Positions 17,542 to 25,270 of a stretch of DNA of 45,967 bases are shown here, piece after piece. Every line of letters begins with the position of its first letter. Within the stretch, counting starts at the first letter, position 1. The translations under genes and the position numbers were made by a program. The notes beneath the pieces were generated by a model. It worked only from the letters and a program-made list of their open reading frames with translations, did no database searches and had not been told where the DNA came from. The DNA comes from an uncultured Ruminococcus sp. (GTDB taxonomy: Bacteria; Bacillota; Clostridia; Oscillospirales; CAG-272): contig CAJKRH010000011.1 of assembly GCA_905202255.1 (NCBI GenBank), positions 1 through 45,967 on the forward strand. The letters are read 5' to 3'.

Positions 17542-18698
17542 TTTGCAAAATCCTTCTTTTCTCTTGTATAGTCTCTGTTTTCGTTTTTGAAAAACTGGTA
17601 GAAGCTGCACGGTATCATGCCGTTATATAGCTTGCGCTTCTTGTCCGCGCGCCTGCCGTACAGCCGCTCGAAACTTTCGTTCGATGTGATGACATATATC
17701 TGCCATGAACCGAGCCGCGCAAAACTCTTTCCCATATCGCGATAGAGCTTTTCCGATTCGGTGATGGTGGAGAGCCGCTCGCCGTATGGCGGATTGCAGA
17801 CTATCGTGCCGCGCCTGCCGTCTGCCTTGATATCGAGCGCGTTCTTCTCGAAAACCTTGATGTATTTCTCCATACCCGCCTGACGGACGCAAGCCATGGC
17901 AAGCTTGACGGCACTCCATTCACAGTCGGAAGCGTATGCTTCAAAGGCAGTCTCCGTATTTATCGCCTCGCGCGCTTCTTTTCTCGCGCTCTCCCATATC
18001 TCTTTGCCTATGAAAGGAAATTCCTCCGCGGCAAAGCTCCGCTTCAGTCCGGGCGCCGTATTTGTCATCAGCATAGCCGCCTCTATCGGTATCGTTCCGG
18101 AACCGCAGAAAGGGTCCCAGAAGAGGACATTCTCGCGCGGGCGCGCCATCTTGACCATGGCGGCGGCAAGCGTCTCGCGCAGAGGTGCGGGCGCGTTCTG
18201 CGGGCGATATCCGCGCTTGTGAAGCGCCACGCCCGAGGTATCTATCATCAGGCTTGCCCTGTCTTTCAGTATGAAAAATTCTATCTGATATTTTATTCCC
18301 GTTTCCGGCATGTACGAAAGCCCGTAGGCTTCGCCCAGCCTTGTCGCCATCGCCTTTTTGATGATGCTCTGGCAATCGGGGATGCTTGTCAGCAGGCTTT
18401 TCACCGAATGCCCCTTTACGGGGAAAGCATCGTTTCTGCCTATCAGGCTCTCCCATGCTATCGCCTTGGTACCGTCAAAAAGGTCGGTGAAATTCATCGC
18501 GTCAAATTCGCCCATTTTTATATATAGGCGCTCCGCTGTGCGAAGCCAGATATTGCACCGCGCAACAGCCGCTTCGTCGCCCTCAAAGGTCACTCTGCCG
18601 TCTATCGTTTCTATGCGCTTATAGCCGAGCGCGTCTATCTCCTCGCCGAGAAATTTCTCCAGCCCGAAAAGGCAGGTCGCCACAAGTGTCAGTTTCAT
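17538..18698 (-). CDS. THUMP-domain class I RNA N2-guanine methyltransferase (YpsC/RlmL-like)
   Basis: SAM-dependent methyltransferase, probably making m2G in 23S rRNA, by similarity in layout to YpsC and the N-terminal half of RlmL. The 386 residues hold an N-terminal ferredoxin-like and THUMP region (about 1-160), then a Rossmann methyltransferase domain with DPFCGSGTIPIEAAML (SAM binding, about 195-210) and the catalytic IVCNPPYGERL (about 305-315) typical of base N-methylation. The ATG overlaps the TGA of the upstream phosphatase gene in an ATGA unit, and it overlaps galT downstream in the same way, so the three are probably translationally coupled. The exact target base is an inference. 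Confidence 0.88.
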   Translation of the reverse strand: MKLTLVATCLFGLEKFLGEEIDALGYKRIETIDGRVTFEGDEAAVARCNIWLRTAERLYIKMGEFDAMNFTDLFDGTKAIAWESLIGRNDAFPVKGHSVKSLLTSIPDCQSIIKKAMATRLGEAYGLSYMPETGIKYQIEFFILKDRASLMIDTSGVALHKRGYRPQNAPAPLRETLAAAMVKMARPRENVLFWDPFCGSGTIPIEAAMLMTNTAPGLKRSFAAEEFPFIGKEIWESARKEAREAINTETAFEAYASDCEWSAVKLAMACVRQAGMEKYIKVFEKNALDIKADGRRGTIVCNPPYGERLSTITESEKLYRDMGKSFARLGSWQIYVITSNESFERLYGRRADKKRKLYNGMIPCSFYQFFKNENRDYTREKKDFAK

Positions 18699-19324
18699 AA
18701 TTTATTTCCTTTTCTTATATCAAGTCTGCCCGATTTTTCAAATTTCTCCGCATTTTCGAGCATTCGCCCGCTGTCAAAAACGGTAACGGAGGAATTTTTT
18801 ATATGCCGCATTATTTTATCTATGCTCTCAAATTCTATGCCCTCGTATATGACATGCATAGCCATTATCACGGCTCCGTGCGCCACTATCGCAAAGTCTC
18901 CGTCGGATTTTTCGCAGGCGCGGCGAAGCTCGGGGATGATGCGGCGCGTGAGGTCTATATATGATTCTCCCTCGGGTATCTGCACGGTGCGGTCATTATT
19001 CCACGCCTTGAACTCCGCTGGGTATTTTTCCGTTATTTCCTTCCAGCTAAGCCCCTCCCAGAGTCCGAATGACATCTCCTGAAAATCCGTCACCGCCTCG
19101 GGGGTAAGCGAAAACTCAGAGGCGACTATCTCTGCCGTTTTATATGCGCGTGCGAGCGGACTTGTGAAAATTTCCGTCGGGATATAGCCCTGCGCACGCA
19201 TTTCTGCGGCGAGCGCATATGCGCTTTTAACTCCCGCTTCGTTCAGCGGAATATCTGTTCTGCCCTGAATTTTTCCGATGCTGTTCCATTCCGTTATCCC
19301 ATGGCGTATGGCAAAAATCCTCAT
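18695..19324 (-). CDS. Histidine phosphatase family protein (phosphoglycerate mutase-like)
   Basis: Small phosphatase of the branch that includes GpmB and CobC. The 209-residue protein begins with the RHG motif (MRIFAIRHGITEWN), whose His takes the phosphate, and has the second active-site His in IVAHGAVIMAMH. FTSPLARAYKTAEI and EMSFGLWEG are typical of the family. The substrate cannot be told. I start at the ATG at 19324, just before the RHG motif, with GAGGGGAGC upstream, rather than the in-frame ATG at 19357. First gene of the operon with the methyltransferase, galT and comEC. Confidence 0.88.
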   Translation of the reverse strand: MRIFAIRHGITEWNSIGKIQGRTDIPLNEAGVKSAYALAAEMRAQGYIPTEIFTSPLARAYKTAEIVASEFSLTPEAVTDFQEMSFGLWEGLSWKEITEKYPAEFKAWNNDRTVQIPEGESYIDLTRRIIPELRRACEKSDGDFAIVAHGAVIMAMHVIYEGIEFESIDKIMRHIKNSSVTVFDSGRMLENAEKFEKSGRLDIRKGNKL

Positions 19325-19363
19325 TTTCCCGCTCCCCTCGACAAAATAATCAACCAATTTTGT

Positions 19364-19392
19364 ATTTTACCATAAAAAAGCGCAAATATCAA
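19364..19392 (-). promoter_or_regulatory. Sigma-A promoter for the phosphatase-galT-comEC operon
   Basis: Minus strand TTGATA (19387-19392), a 17-base spacer and TAAAAT (19364-19369), 40 bases before the ATG at 19324. Confidence 0.6.
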
Positions 19393-19444
19393 GTGCCGCG
19401 CAGAAAAAAACGCGGACTTTGCAAAAAGAAAATGCCGCAACCAC

Positions 19445-19473
19445 TTGACAAATCGCGAAATATATGCTATATT
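19445..19473 (+). promoter_or_regulatory. Strong sigma-A promoter of the metal-regulated operon
   Basis: Perfect TTGACA (19445-19450), a 17-base spacer and TATATT (19468-19473). The expected start site, about 19480, lies just before operator 1. The leader to the first gene is about 135 bases and holds a second operator; no known riboswitch was recognised in it. Confidence 0.85.
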
Positions 19474-19484
19474 ACTTCCATCAA

Positions 19485-19500
19485 GTTAGCATGTGCTAAC
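19485..19500 (+). promoter_or_regulatory. Operator 1, DtxR/MntR-type inverted repeat
   Basis: GTTAGCATGTGCTAAC, a palindrome with 7-base arms around TG. It starts 12 bases after the -10 box, so a bound repressor would block the start of transcription. The TTAG...CTAA form resembles sites of DtxR/IdeR-family repressors, and the operon ends with such a gene. Confidence 0.8.
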
Positions 19501-19573
19501 CAAAGCGATTCATCCGCGGTTTATCCGCTGTGATTTCGTCGGTCGGCTGTTGACTTATTTTTTAAAGCCGGCG

Positions 19574-19589
19574 GTTAGCCATAGCTAAC
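19574..19589 (+). promoter_or_regulatory. Operator 2, DtxR/MntR-type inverted repeat
   Basis: GTTAGCCATAGCTAAC has the same GTTAGC-N4-GCTAAC plan as operator 1 and lies 89 bases downstream, just before the ribosome binding site of the first gene. Two matching sites in one leader suggest cooperative binding or a roadblock. Confidence 0.75.
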
Positions 19590-19615
19590 TGCAATACCAT
19601 TCAGGAGTGAAACAA

Positions 19616-20533
19616 ATGAGCAGACTTGCAATTATCTGTGCACCGAGCGCCGAGGCACTCGGGAAGAAAAAAGACAATCTCGTGCAGGCGGCGCTTTCGA
19701 TGGGCGCTGTCGCGGATATTTTCGATGCATCCGCCGACCTATCGGTGCTTGCAGGATACGATGCCGCGGCTTTCGGGCTCGGCAAGGATTTCGATACGGT
19801 GGATTCCGTTTCGCTGTTTTCGCACGCTCTCGCGAAGCTTGAGGGCAAAAAAACGGCTCTCTTTGGAGATTTCGAGGGCAGAGAGGAGCTTTCCGAGAGC
19901 CTTGTGCTCATGGGGAAAGCCGCGAAATGCGTGATGCTTCCCACGGCGGGAACGGAAGAGGAAGCCGCCGCGCTCGGCGCGTCGCTTGTGAGAAAGAACG
20001 AGCCGCGTCCCGACCTTGCGGATACTGTGCCGATAATCTTCTCCACCATCACGGGCAACGGCTACAAGCTTGCCGCAGCGGCGGCTGAGGCTGTTCCGAA
20101 CCATGTCGGACCCTATAACATCCGCTACATAACCGACGAGGTAATAGACAAATTCGACACATTCGTGCTTTCATACTGGTGCAACCACGGGACGGCTGAC
20201 GACGATACCATCGACCTTATCGCGAGAATGCACGGCAAGAAGCTTATAGTCATAGGCTCGCTCGGCGTTGCCACGGACACGGCGCACGCCGCCAAGGTAT
20301 GCGAAAATGTCATCGCGCTCGCCTCCGAGCACAATACTCTGCTCGGTCATTATCTCTGCCGCGGCAGTATCGACCTCAAGCGCACATTTGCGCGGACGAG
20401 AATCCCCGAGGGGCAGAAAGGTCACCTCTCGATGGAGCGCTTCGAAAAGCAGAAAGCGTCGCTCGGTCATCCGAACGCGGAGGAGCTGGAGGGCGCGCGT
20501 AAAGCGGTAGCGGAATTTCTCAAAAAAGCATGA
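19616..20533 (+). CDS. Flavodoxin-superfamily protein, HmuF/BilS-like, with two flavodoxin-like halves
   Basis: Probable FMN redox protein of 305 residues. The C-terminal half (about 137-255) has a flavodoxin phosphate-binding loop STITGN (143-148) and the WCNHGTAD...GKKLIVIGSLG run (188-217) that I associate with flavodoxin-like proteins linked to anaerobic heme breakdown and bilirubin reduction (HmuF, BilS). The N-terminal half (1-125) has a similar strand-helix plan (FSHALAKLEGKKTALFGDFEG against DLIARMHGKKLIVIGSLG) but no phosphate loop, so it looks like a degenerate duplicate. I start at the ATG at 19616 (AGGAG 8 bases upstream); a GTG at 19607 in the same frame overlaps that site. First gene after the operators. 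It may feed electrons to the radical SAM enzyme or carry or reduce a tetrapyrrole product; this is inference. Confidence 0.75.
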   Translation: MSRLAIICAPSAEALGKKKDNLVQAALSMGAVADIFDASADLSVLAGYDAAAFGLGKDFDTVDSVSLFSHALAKLEGKKTALFGDFEGREELSESLVLMGKAAKCVMLPTAGTEEEAAALGASLVRKNEPRPDLADTVPIIFSTITGNGYKLAAAAAEAVPNHVGPYNIRYITDEVIDKFDTFVLSYWCNHGTADDDTIDLIARMHGKKLIVIGSLGVATDTAHAAKVCENVIALASEHNTLLGHYLCRGSIDLKRTFARTRIPEGQKGHLSMERFEKQKASLGHPNAEELEGARKAVAEFLKKA

Positions 20534-21579
20534 AACAAAATACTCTAACTAAATCACCTGCCTGCCCGACCGACGCGCATGCGTCAGCCGGACGAAAGGC
20601 AAGGAAAATCTCGGTTATCGCCGTATTCGGCGTGCTTTCCGTGCTCTCCGTACTTGTCTGCACGGGAATAGGCAGCGTGAAAATCTCGATTCCCGATGTT
20701 GCAAAAGCGCTTTTCGTAAACGATGACAGCATGGCGCGCCTGCTCGTCTGGAATCTGCGCTTTCCCCGCGTGCTCGTAGGCGGTCTTGTCGGAATCTGCC
20801 TTTCGCTCTCGGGATGTATTCTTCAGGGTGTAATGCGCAATACCATGGCTTCACCGTCCACCATAGGCGTCACGGGCGGCGCAAGCTTCATCGGATATCT
20901 GACGCTCGTCGCCTTTCCGACTTATTCCTATCTGCTCCCGCTCGGCTCGATTCTCGGCGCCTTTGTCACGACCATGCTGATATATGCTCTGGCATATCAA
21001 AGGGGCGTTTCGCCTGTCAAGATGATTCTCTCGGGCATGGCGGTGTCCGCGCTCTTCAGCGCATTCAATGATATAATCAAAACATTTTTCGCAGAGTCGC
21101 TCGGCAATGCCTCGGGCTTCCTCGTAGGCGGACTGAACGGCGTGGGCTGGGAGAGCTTCCGCATGATTCTGCCGTATGCCGCCGTCGGCATCTTCATCTG
21201 TGCCTTTCTCCCGTCGCGCATGAACATACTCATGCTCGGCGACGAAACGGCAAATGCTCTCGGACTGCGCACGGAGATATTCCGCTTTTTCCTCATCGCG
21301 GTCTCGTCCCTGCTTGCGGGCGCGGCTATAGCCGTAGCGGGGCTTATCAGCTTCGTCGGTCTCGTGGTGCCGCATATCGCGCGGCTCCTCGTCGGCTCGG
21401 ATTATAAGTATCTCTTCCCCGCCTCGTCTCTGCTCGGCTTCTCGCTCGTCTGCATCTGCGATACGGTGGGACGCGTCATACTTCCGCCGGGCGAGGTACC
21501 GGTCAGCATAATTCTCTCGTTTATCGGAGCGCCTTTCTTCCTTTATCTGCTCCGCACGAGAGAGGGAAAGAGGGGGTGA
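20530..21579 (+). CDS. FecCD-type ABC transporter permease (iron/heme/siderophore)
   Basis: Inner-membrane channel of a type II ABC importer. The 349-residue protein has about nine to ten hydrophobic segments and typical FecCD motifs: LRFPRVLVGGLVGICLSLSG and ILQGVMRNTMASPSTIGVTG near 75-115, and GLISFVGLVVPHIARLLVG near 270-290, the loop that meets the ATPase. The start overlaps the stop of the flavodoxin-like gene (ATGA) with no strong ribosome binding site, so coupling is likely. It is the only permease gene, so a homodimer is expected. The family moves siderophores, heme and B12; the operon favours heme. Confidence 0.93.
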   Translation: MKQNTLTKSPACPTDAHASAGRKARKISVIAVFGVLSVLSVLVCTGIGSVKISIPDVAKALFVNDDSMARLLVWNLRFPRVLVGGLVGICLSLSGCILQGVMRNTMASPSTIGVTGGASFIGYLTLVAFPTYSYLLPLGSILGAFVTTMLIYALAYQRGVSPVKMILSGMAVSALFSAFNDIIKTFFAESLGNASGFLVGGLNGVGWESFRMILPYAAVGIFICAFLPSRMNILMLGDETANALGLRTEIFRFFLIAVSSLLAGAAIAVAGLISFVGLVVPHIARLLVGSDYKYLFPASSLLGFSLVCICDTVGRVILPPGEVPVSIILSFIGAPFFLYLLRTREGKRG

Positions 21580-21583
21580 GCCT

Positions 21584-22375
21584 ATGTATTTCGGATTTCG
21601 CGATGTTTATGTCGATTACGGCAAAAAAGAAGTGCTTCGCGGGCTTTCGCTCGATATCCCGCGCGGCAAAGTCGTCACTCTGATAGGGCAGAACGGCTGC
21701 GGCAAATCGACCCTGCTGAAAACAGTGCCGAAAGCGGTGGTGCCGCGCGGCGGCGAGGTGGTATATCTCGATAAGAAACTGTCGTCATATCCGCCAAAGC
21801 AACTCGCGCAGAAGATAGCATATCTCTCGCAGGTGCATGAATCGCCTCCCGATATCGATGTGCGCACGCTCGTCTCCTACGGCAGATTTCCGTATTCGCG
21901 CTTCGGTCGCGGCATGACGGCGGACGACGGTCGGATAATCGACCGCGCGCTATCGCTGACGGGGCTGACTCATCTCGGCGACCGCATTCTTTCCACGCTT
22001 TCGGGCGGAGAGCGCCAGCGCGCATGGATTGCCATGACTATAGCGCAGGAGCCGGAGATTCTGATACTCGACGAACCTACGACATATCTCGATGTGAGCT
22101 ATCAGGTCGAGGTGCTTGAGCTTGTTCGCAATCTGAACAGCGAGCTCGGCATCACCATCGTGATGGTTCTGCACGATATAAATCTTGCCGCGCGGTATTC
22201 CGATTATCTGGCGGCAATAAAAGGCGGCGTGCTCTTCGCTTCGGGAACGCCCGACGAAATGGTCACGGAGAAAAATCTGCGCGACATTTTCGAGATAGAA
22301 GCCGCCGTTTACAAAGACCCGATACACGGGTGTCCGTATTTTATACCTCAAAGGACAACCTTTGGTGTGAAATAA
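21584..22375 (+). CDS. ABC transporter ATP-binding protein (FepC/HmuV-like)
   Basis: Cytosolic ATPase that drives the FecCD-type permease. The 263 residues show Walker A GQNGCGKST (35-43), a Q-loop near 83, signature LSGGE (139-143), Walker B LILDEP (160-165) and the switch His in VLHDINLAARYSD. The form is that of iron-siderophore and heme importers. It starts 4 bases after the permease stop with a GAGGGGG ribosome binding site. Its C-terminal tail (HGCPYFIPQRTTFG) is typical of the family. Confidence 0.93.
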   Translation: MYFGFRDVYVDYGKKEVLRGLSLDIPRGKVVTLIGQNGCGKSTLLKTVPKAVVPRGGEVVYLDKKLSSYPPKQLAQKIAYLSQVHESPPDIDVRTLVSYGRFPYSRFGRGMTADDGRIIDRALSLTGLTHLGDRILSTLSGGERQRAWIAMTIAQEPEILILDEPTTYLDVSYQVEVLELVRNLNSELGITIVMVLHDINLAARYSDYLAAIKGGVLFASGTPDEMVTEKNLRDIFEIEAAVYKDPIHGCPYFIPQRTTFGVK

Positions 22376-22402
22376 ATCAAAACAAAACATGGAGGAAAAC
22401 CA

Positions 22403-23578
22403 ATGAAAAAAATTTTTGCCATGCTTCTTTGCCTCTGCATGCTCGTCGGCGTATTCACCGCCTGCGCGACAAAGAAGCCCGATTCAACCGATGACACTAC
22501 CGTAACCACGAAAGGCACGGAAACCACATCGACAACAGATACGGGAAAAACCGAGCCTGCCGGCAAGGATGACGATAAAGAAAAAGAAAACGAAGCACTC
22601 AAAGCAAAGCTGAAAGAAGATTTTCTGAAAGCGGCAAACGAAGTAATCGTAACCGAAGATTCCGTCACATTCAAGGACGCAACCTCGACAGACGGCTCCA
22701 CAGTAACCGTAAAAAAAGGTATCGGCAATGTCGTAAACCTTTATGCAAGCTTCACCACACTCTGGTATGAAGCAGGCGGCTCCGTAACAGGCTGCATCGG
22801 CGGCAGCAGCTCGCAGGCGCTCTATCTGGAATATATCGGCAGAGATATCACCGCCGATGAGGGCATGACCGTCGTAGCCACATCATCCTCCGGCAAGAAG
22901 TGGGATACCGAGCAGATTGTGGCGCTCAAGCCCGAGCTTATCATCTGCTCCACAGCGATGAGCGGCTTCTCCACCATCGAAAAGCCCGCCAAGGCGGCAG
23001 GCATCCCCGTTATCGCCGTAAAATACGATGATTTCTCCGATTATCTCAAATGGTTCAAGGTATTCTGCAATCTCTCAGGTCATCCCGAGCTCTGGGACAG
23101 CATCGCCATGAAATCTCTCGACGATGTCGTAAATGTTCTCTGCGAGATTCCCGATGAAAATGCACCCCGCGTATTCAGCATGTTTGCCAACGCAAGCAAG
23201 CTCGATGCCAACACCTCCGCAACCGTTGTCGGCGGAATGGTAACCGCGATGAAAGCGAAGAACATCGTTGACGACTGGGACAACGCAAGCGGTGCAGAGC
23301 GTCTGGAAATCAACCTCGAAACGGTATTCGCGGCAGACCCCGACATCATCATAGTACAGTGCCATGCCGGCACGGATGCGGCGCAGGAGCAGGTTGAGAA
23401 AACATACGGAAGCAATCCCGTATGGCAGTCGCTGAAAGCCGTCAAGAACGGCAAGGTATATTACCTCGAGAAATCCCTCTTCCACAATAAGCCGAACAGC
23501 CGCTTCGCCGAGGCTTATCAGAAGCTCGCCGAGATACTCTATCCCGATGCGGCGTTCTCGTTCAAGAGCGCAAAGTGA
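22403..23578 (+). CDS. Lipoprotein substrate-binding protein of the iron/heme importer
   Basis: Cell-surface binding protein of 391 residues. It starts with a lipoprotein signal peptide and lipobox VFTAC (Cys21), then a Thr/Asp-rich flexible linker (about 25-75), then a two-lobed periplasmic-binding-protein fold of the TroA/FecB superfamily (about 95-385, with EQIVALKPELIICS and ADPDIIIVQCHAG). GGAGGAAAA upstream supports the start. The substrate cannot be read from the sequence; heme or another tetrapyrrole is inferred from the adjacent radical SAM enzyme. The last base of the stop overlaps the next start. Confidence 0.9.
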   Translation: MKKIFAMLLCLCMLVGVFTACATKKPDSTDDTTVTTKGTETTSTTDTGKTEPAGKDDDKEKENEALKAKLKEDFLKAANEVIVTEDSVTFKDATSTDGSTVTVKKGIGNVVNLYASFTTLWYEAGGSVTGCIGGSSSQALYLEYIGRDITADEGMTVVATSSSGKKWDTEQIVALKPELIICSTAMSGFSTIEKPAKAAGIPVIAVKYDDFSDYLKWFKVFCNLSGHPELWDSIAMKSLDDVVNVLCEIPDENAPRVFSMFANASKLDANTSATVVGGMVTAMKAKNIVDDWDNASGAERLEINLETVFAADPDIIIVQCHAGTDAAQEQVEKTYGSNPVWQSLKAVKNGKVYYLEKSLFHNKPNSRFAEAYQKLAEILYPDAAFSFKSAK

Positions 23579-24840
23579 TGTTTTCCGAAAGATATAAAAG
23601 TCATCACGACGCATCAAGAGACCTGAAAAACAAATATACCGCAGACATCGGGGGAGCGGAATATCTCCCCTCGGTACTCGCGGGAAATGCCGCAAGTCGG
23701 CGCGTGATATATCTTCATGTGCCGTTCTGCAATAAAATATGCACATTCTGCCCGTTTCACCGTCCCGATGAGCTGAGCAGGCGCGAATATCATCTCTATC
23801 TCATAAACGAGATGCGCAAAATATGCGGCTATCGCTATATGAGCGCGCCGATAGATGCAATCAATTTCGGCGGCGGAACGCCGACCTCGCTTTCGCCCGA
23901 GCAGATGAGCGCGGTGCTATCCGAACTGCACCGATGCTTCAGCATAGCGCCCGATGCGGAAATCAGCGTCGAGACATCTGCGACGGAACTCTCGGATGAA
24001 ATGATTTCCGCGCTGAAAGAGGGCGGCGTAAACCGCCTTTCCGTCGGCATCCAGAGCTTTGACGACGAGGCGAGAAAACTGCTCGGCAGGCGCGGAAACG
24101 GCGAATTTGCCGCTTCGCGCATAGCGGCGGCAATCCGCGCGGGGATAAGAAATACGAGCGTCGACCTGATATATAATTATCCCGGTCAGACCGACGCGGG
24201 GCTTCTGCGCGATATCGATACCATCGCGGCACTGGATGTCGCGGGAGTTTCGATATACTCGCTCATGCTTCATGAGAAAACGCCGCTTTGGCAGAAGCTG
24301 ACCGATGCCGAAAAAGCGGCGATGAGCGATATAAACCGCGAAAAAGCGCTTTTCGATATCATACTCGATTCCCTCGCGCCGCATGGCTACAGGCTGCTTG
24401 AGCTGACAAAGCTTGTCAAAGACGGGCGCGACCGCTACGATTATATGGAAATCCGCCACAGCGGCGGAAGCTGTATCGCGCTCGGGCATGGTGCGGGCGG
24501 CAATATAGAAAACTATTTTTATCACAATTCGCATGCCGCCCCCGATATTTCGGATGAGCTTCGCATCTGCTCACGCGGGCGCGTACTGCTCCCCGAATAC
24601 AGGGTGCTCGATTCGCTTGTCTATGCCTTGCAGAAAGGCAGTGCAAACCTCCGCCCGTTCTCCGAGAAGCTCGGCATAGACCTGCGGGTTCTCTTTGAAG
24701 AGAAGCTTGCGGCTTTTGCCGATGCGGGACTTCTCACGGCAGAGGGTGATACCGTGACGCTCACGCGTGACGGCGTATTTTACGGAAACAATATCATTTC
24801 CGCGCTTATCGGCACAGTAGCCGACAGCAGGAAAATCTGA
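23578..24840 (+). CDS. ChuW/HutW-like radical SAM enzyme, probable anaerobic heme degradation
   Basis: Radical SAM protein of the HemN/HemW superfamily, 420 residues. The cluster motif is C51-x3-C55-x2-C58 in HVPFCNKICTFCPFH, followed by NFGGGTPTSLS (SAM binding), RLSVGIQSFDD and NYPGQ. Features closer to ChuW/HutW than to HemW or HemN are the long N-terminal lead (about 43 residues) before the first motif, CIALGHGAGGNI near 300, and the end LTRDGVFYGNNIISALI. Known ChuW and HmuW open heme by a radical methyl transfer and release iron without oxygen. Start at the ATG at 23578 in a TGATG overlap; a GTG one codon earlier is possible. Another porphyrinogen oxidase-like role cannot be excluded without a tree. 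Confidence 0.8.
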   Translation: MFSERYKSHHDASRDLKNKYTADIGGAEYLPSVLAGNAASRRVIYLHVPFCNKICTFCPFHRPDELSRREYHLYLINEMRKICGYRYMSAPIDAINFGGGTPTSLSPEQMSAVLSELHRCFSIAPDAEISVETSATELSDEMISALKEGGVNRLSVGIQSFDDEARKLLGRRGNGEFAASRIAAAIRAGIRNTSVDLIYNYPGQTDAGLLRDIDTIAALDVAGVSIYSLMLHEKTPLWQKLTDAEKAAMSDINREKALFDIILDSLAPHGYRLLELTKLVKDGRDRYDYMEIRHSGGSCIALGHGAGGNIENYFYHNSHAAPDISDELRICSRGRVLLPEYRVLDSLVYALQKGSANLRPFSEKLGIDLRVLFEEKLAAFADAGLLTAEGDTVTLTRDGVFYGNNIISALIGTVADSRKI

Positions 24841-24854
24841 AAGGATGTGACGGT

Positions 24855-25211
24855 ATGAAGCTACACGCTTCGGGAGAAGATTATCTGGAGGCAGTGCTGA
24901 TTCTCGAAAGAAGAAACGGAATGGCGCGCTCGGTCGATATTGCCGAACAGCTCGGAGTAAGCAAACCCAGCGTCAGCCGCGCCGTCGCACTGCTGAAAAA
25001 AGGCGGTTTTCTCTTGGCGGAGGACAATCAGCTTTATCTGACGGACACGGGGCGCGAGGTAGCCGAAAAAATATATGAACGGCACTGCTTTTTCAAGAGC
25101 CGACTCATGAGCGCCGGCGTGGACGAAAAAACAGCCGAAAAGGAAGCCTGCCTCCTTGAGCATACGCTCTCGGATGACAGCTTTGAAAAAATCAAAAAGG
25201 CTGTAAACTGA
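24855..25211 (+). CDS. DtxR/MntR-family metal-dependent repressor
   Basis: Short 118-residue repressor that probably controls this operon through the two GTTAGC-N4-GCTAAC sites. It has an N-terminal winged helix-turn-helix (about 5-65, VDIAEQLGVSKPSVSRAVALL) and a dimer/metal domain (65-118), with no SH3 domain. Metal ligands by alignment to MntR: D9, E12, H77, C99, E102 and H103. Position 99 is Cys, as in iron-sensing DtxR, where MntR has Glu, while D9 is MntR-like. This hybrid fits an iron or mixed iron/manganese sensor, but selectivity is inference. Last gene of the operon, 14 bases after the radical SAM gene and before a strong terminator. Confidence 0.88.
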   Translation: MKLHASGEDYLEAVLILERRNGMARSVDIAEQLGVSKPSVSRAVALLKKGGFLLAEDNQLYLTDTGREVAEKIYERHCFFKSRLMSAGVDEKTAEKEACLLEHTLSDDSFEKIKKAVN

Positions 25212-25234
25212 CTTTTACAAAGCAAAAATACAAT

Positions 25235-25270
25235 AAAGAAAACGGAATCCTCTCGGATTCCGTTTTCTTT
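25235..25270 (+). terminator. Bidirectional terminator after the metal-regulated operon
   Basis: Perfect 16-bp stem AAAGAAAACGGAATCC / GGATTCCGTTTTCTTT with loop TCTC. The T-rich right arm serves the plus strand and the A-rich left arm gives T on the minus strand, where it touches the stop of the converging acyltransferase gene. Confidence 0.88.

Noticed and set aside
19501..19573. Riboswitch in the leader of the metal-regulated operon
   Set aside because: Some GC-rich complementarity is present, but no known riboswitch core was recognised; the operators explain regulation.
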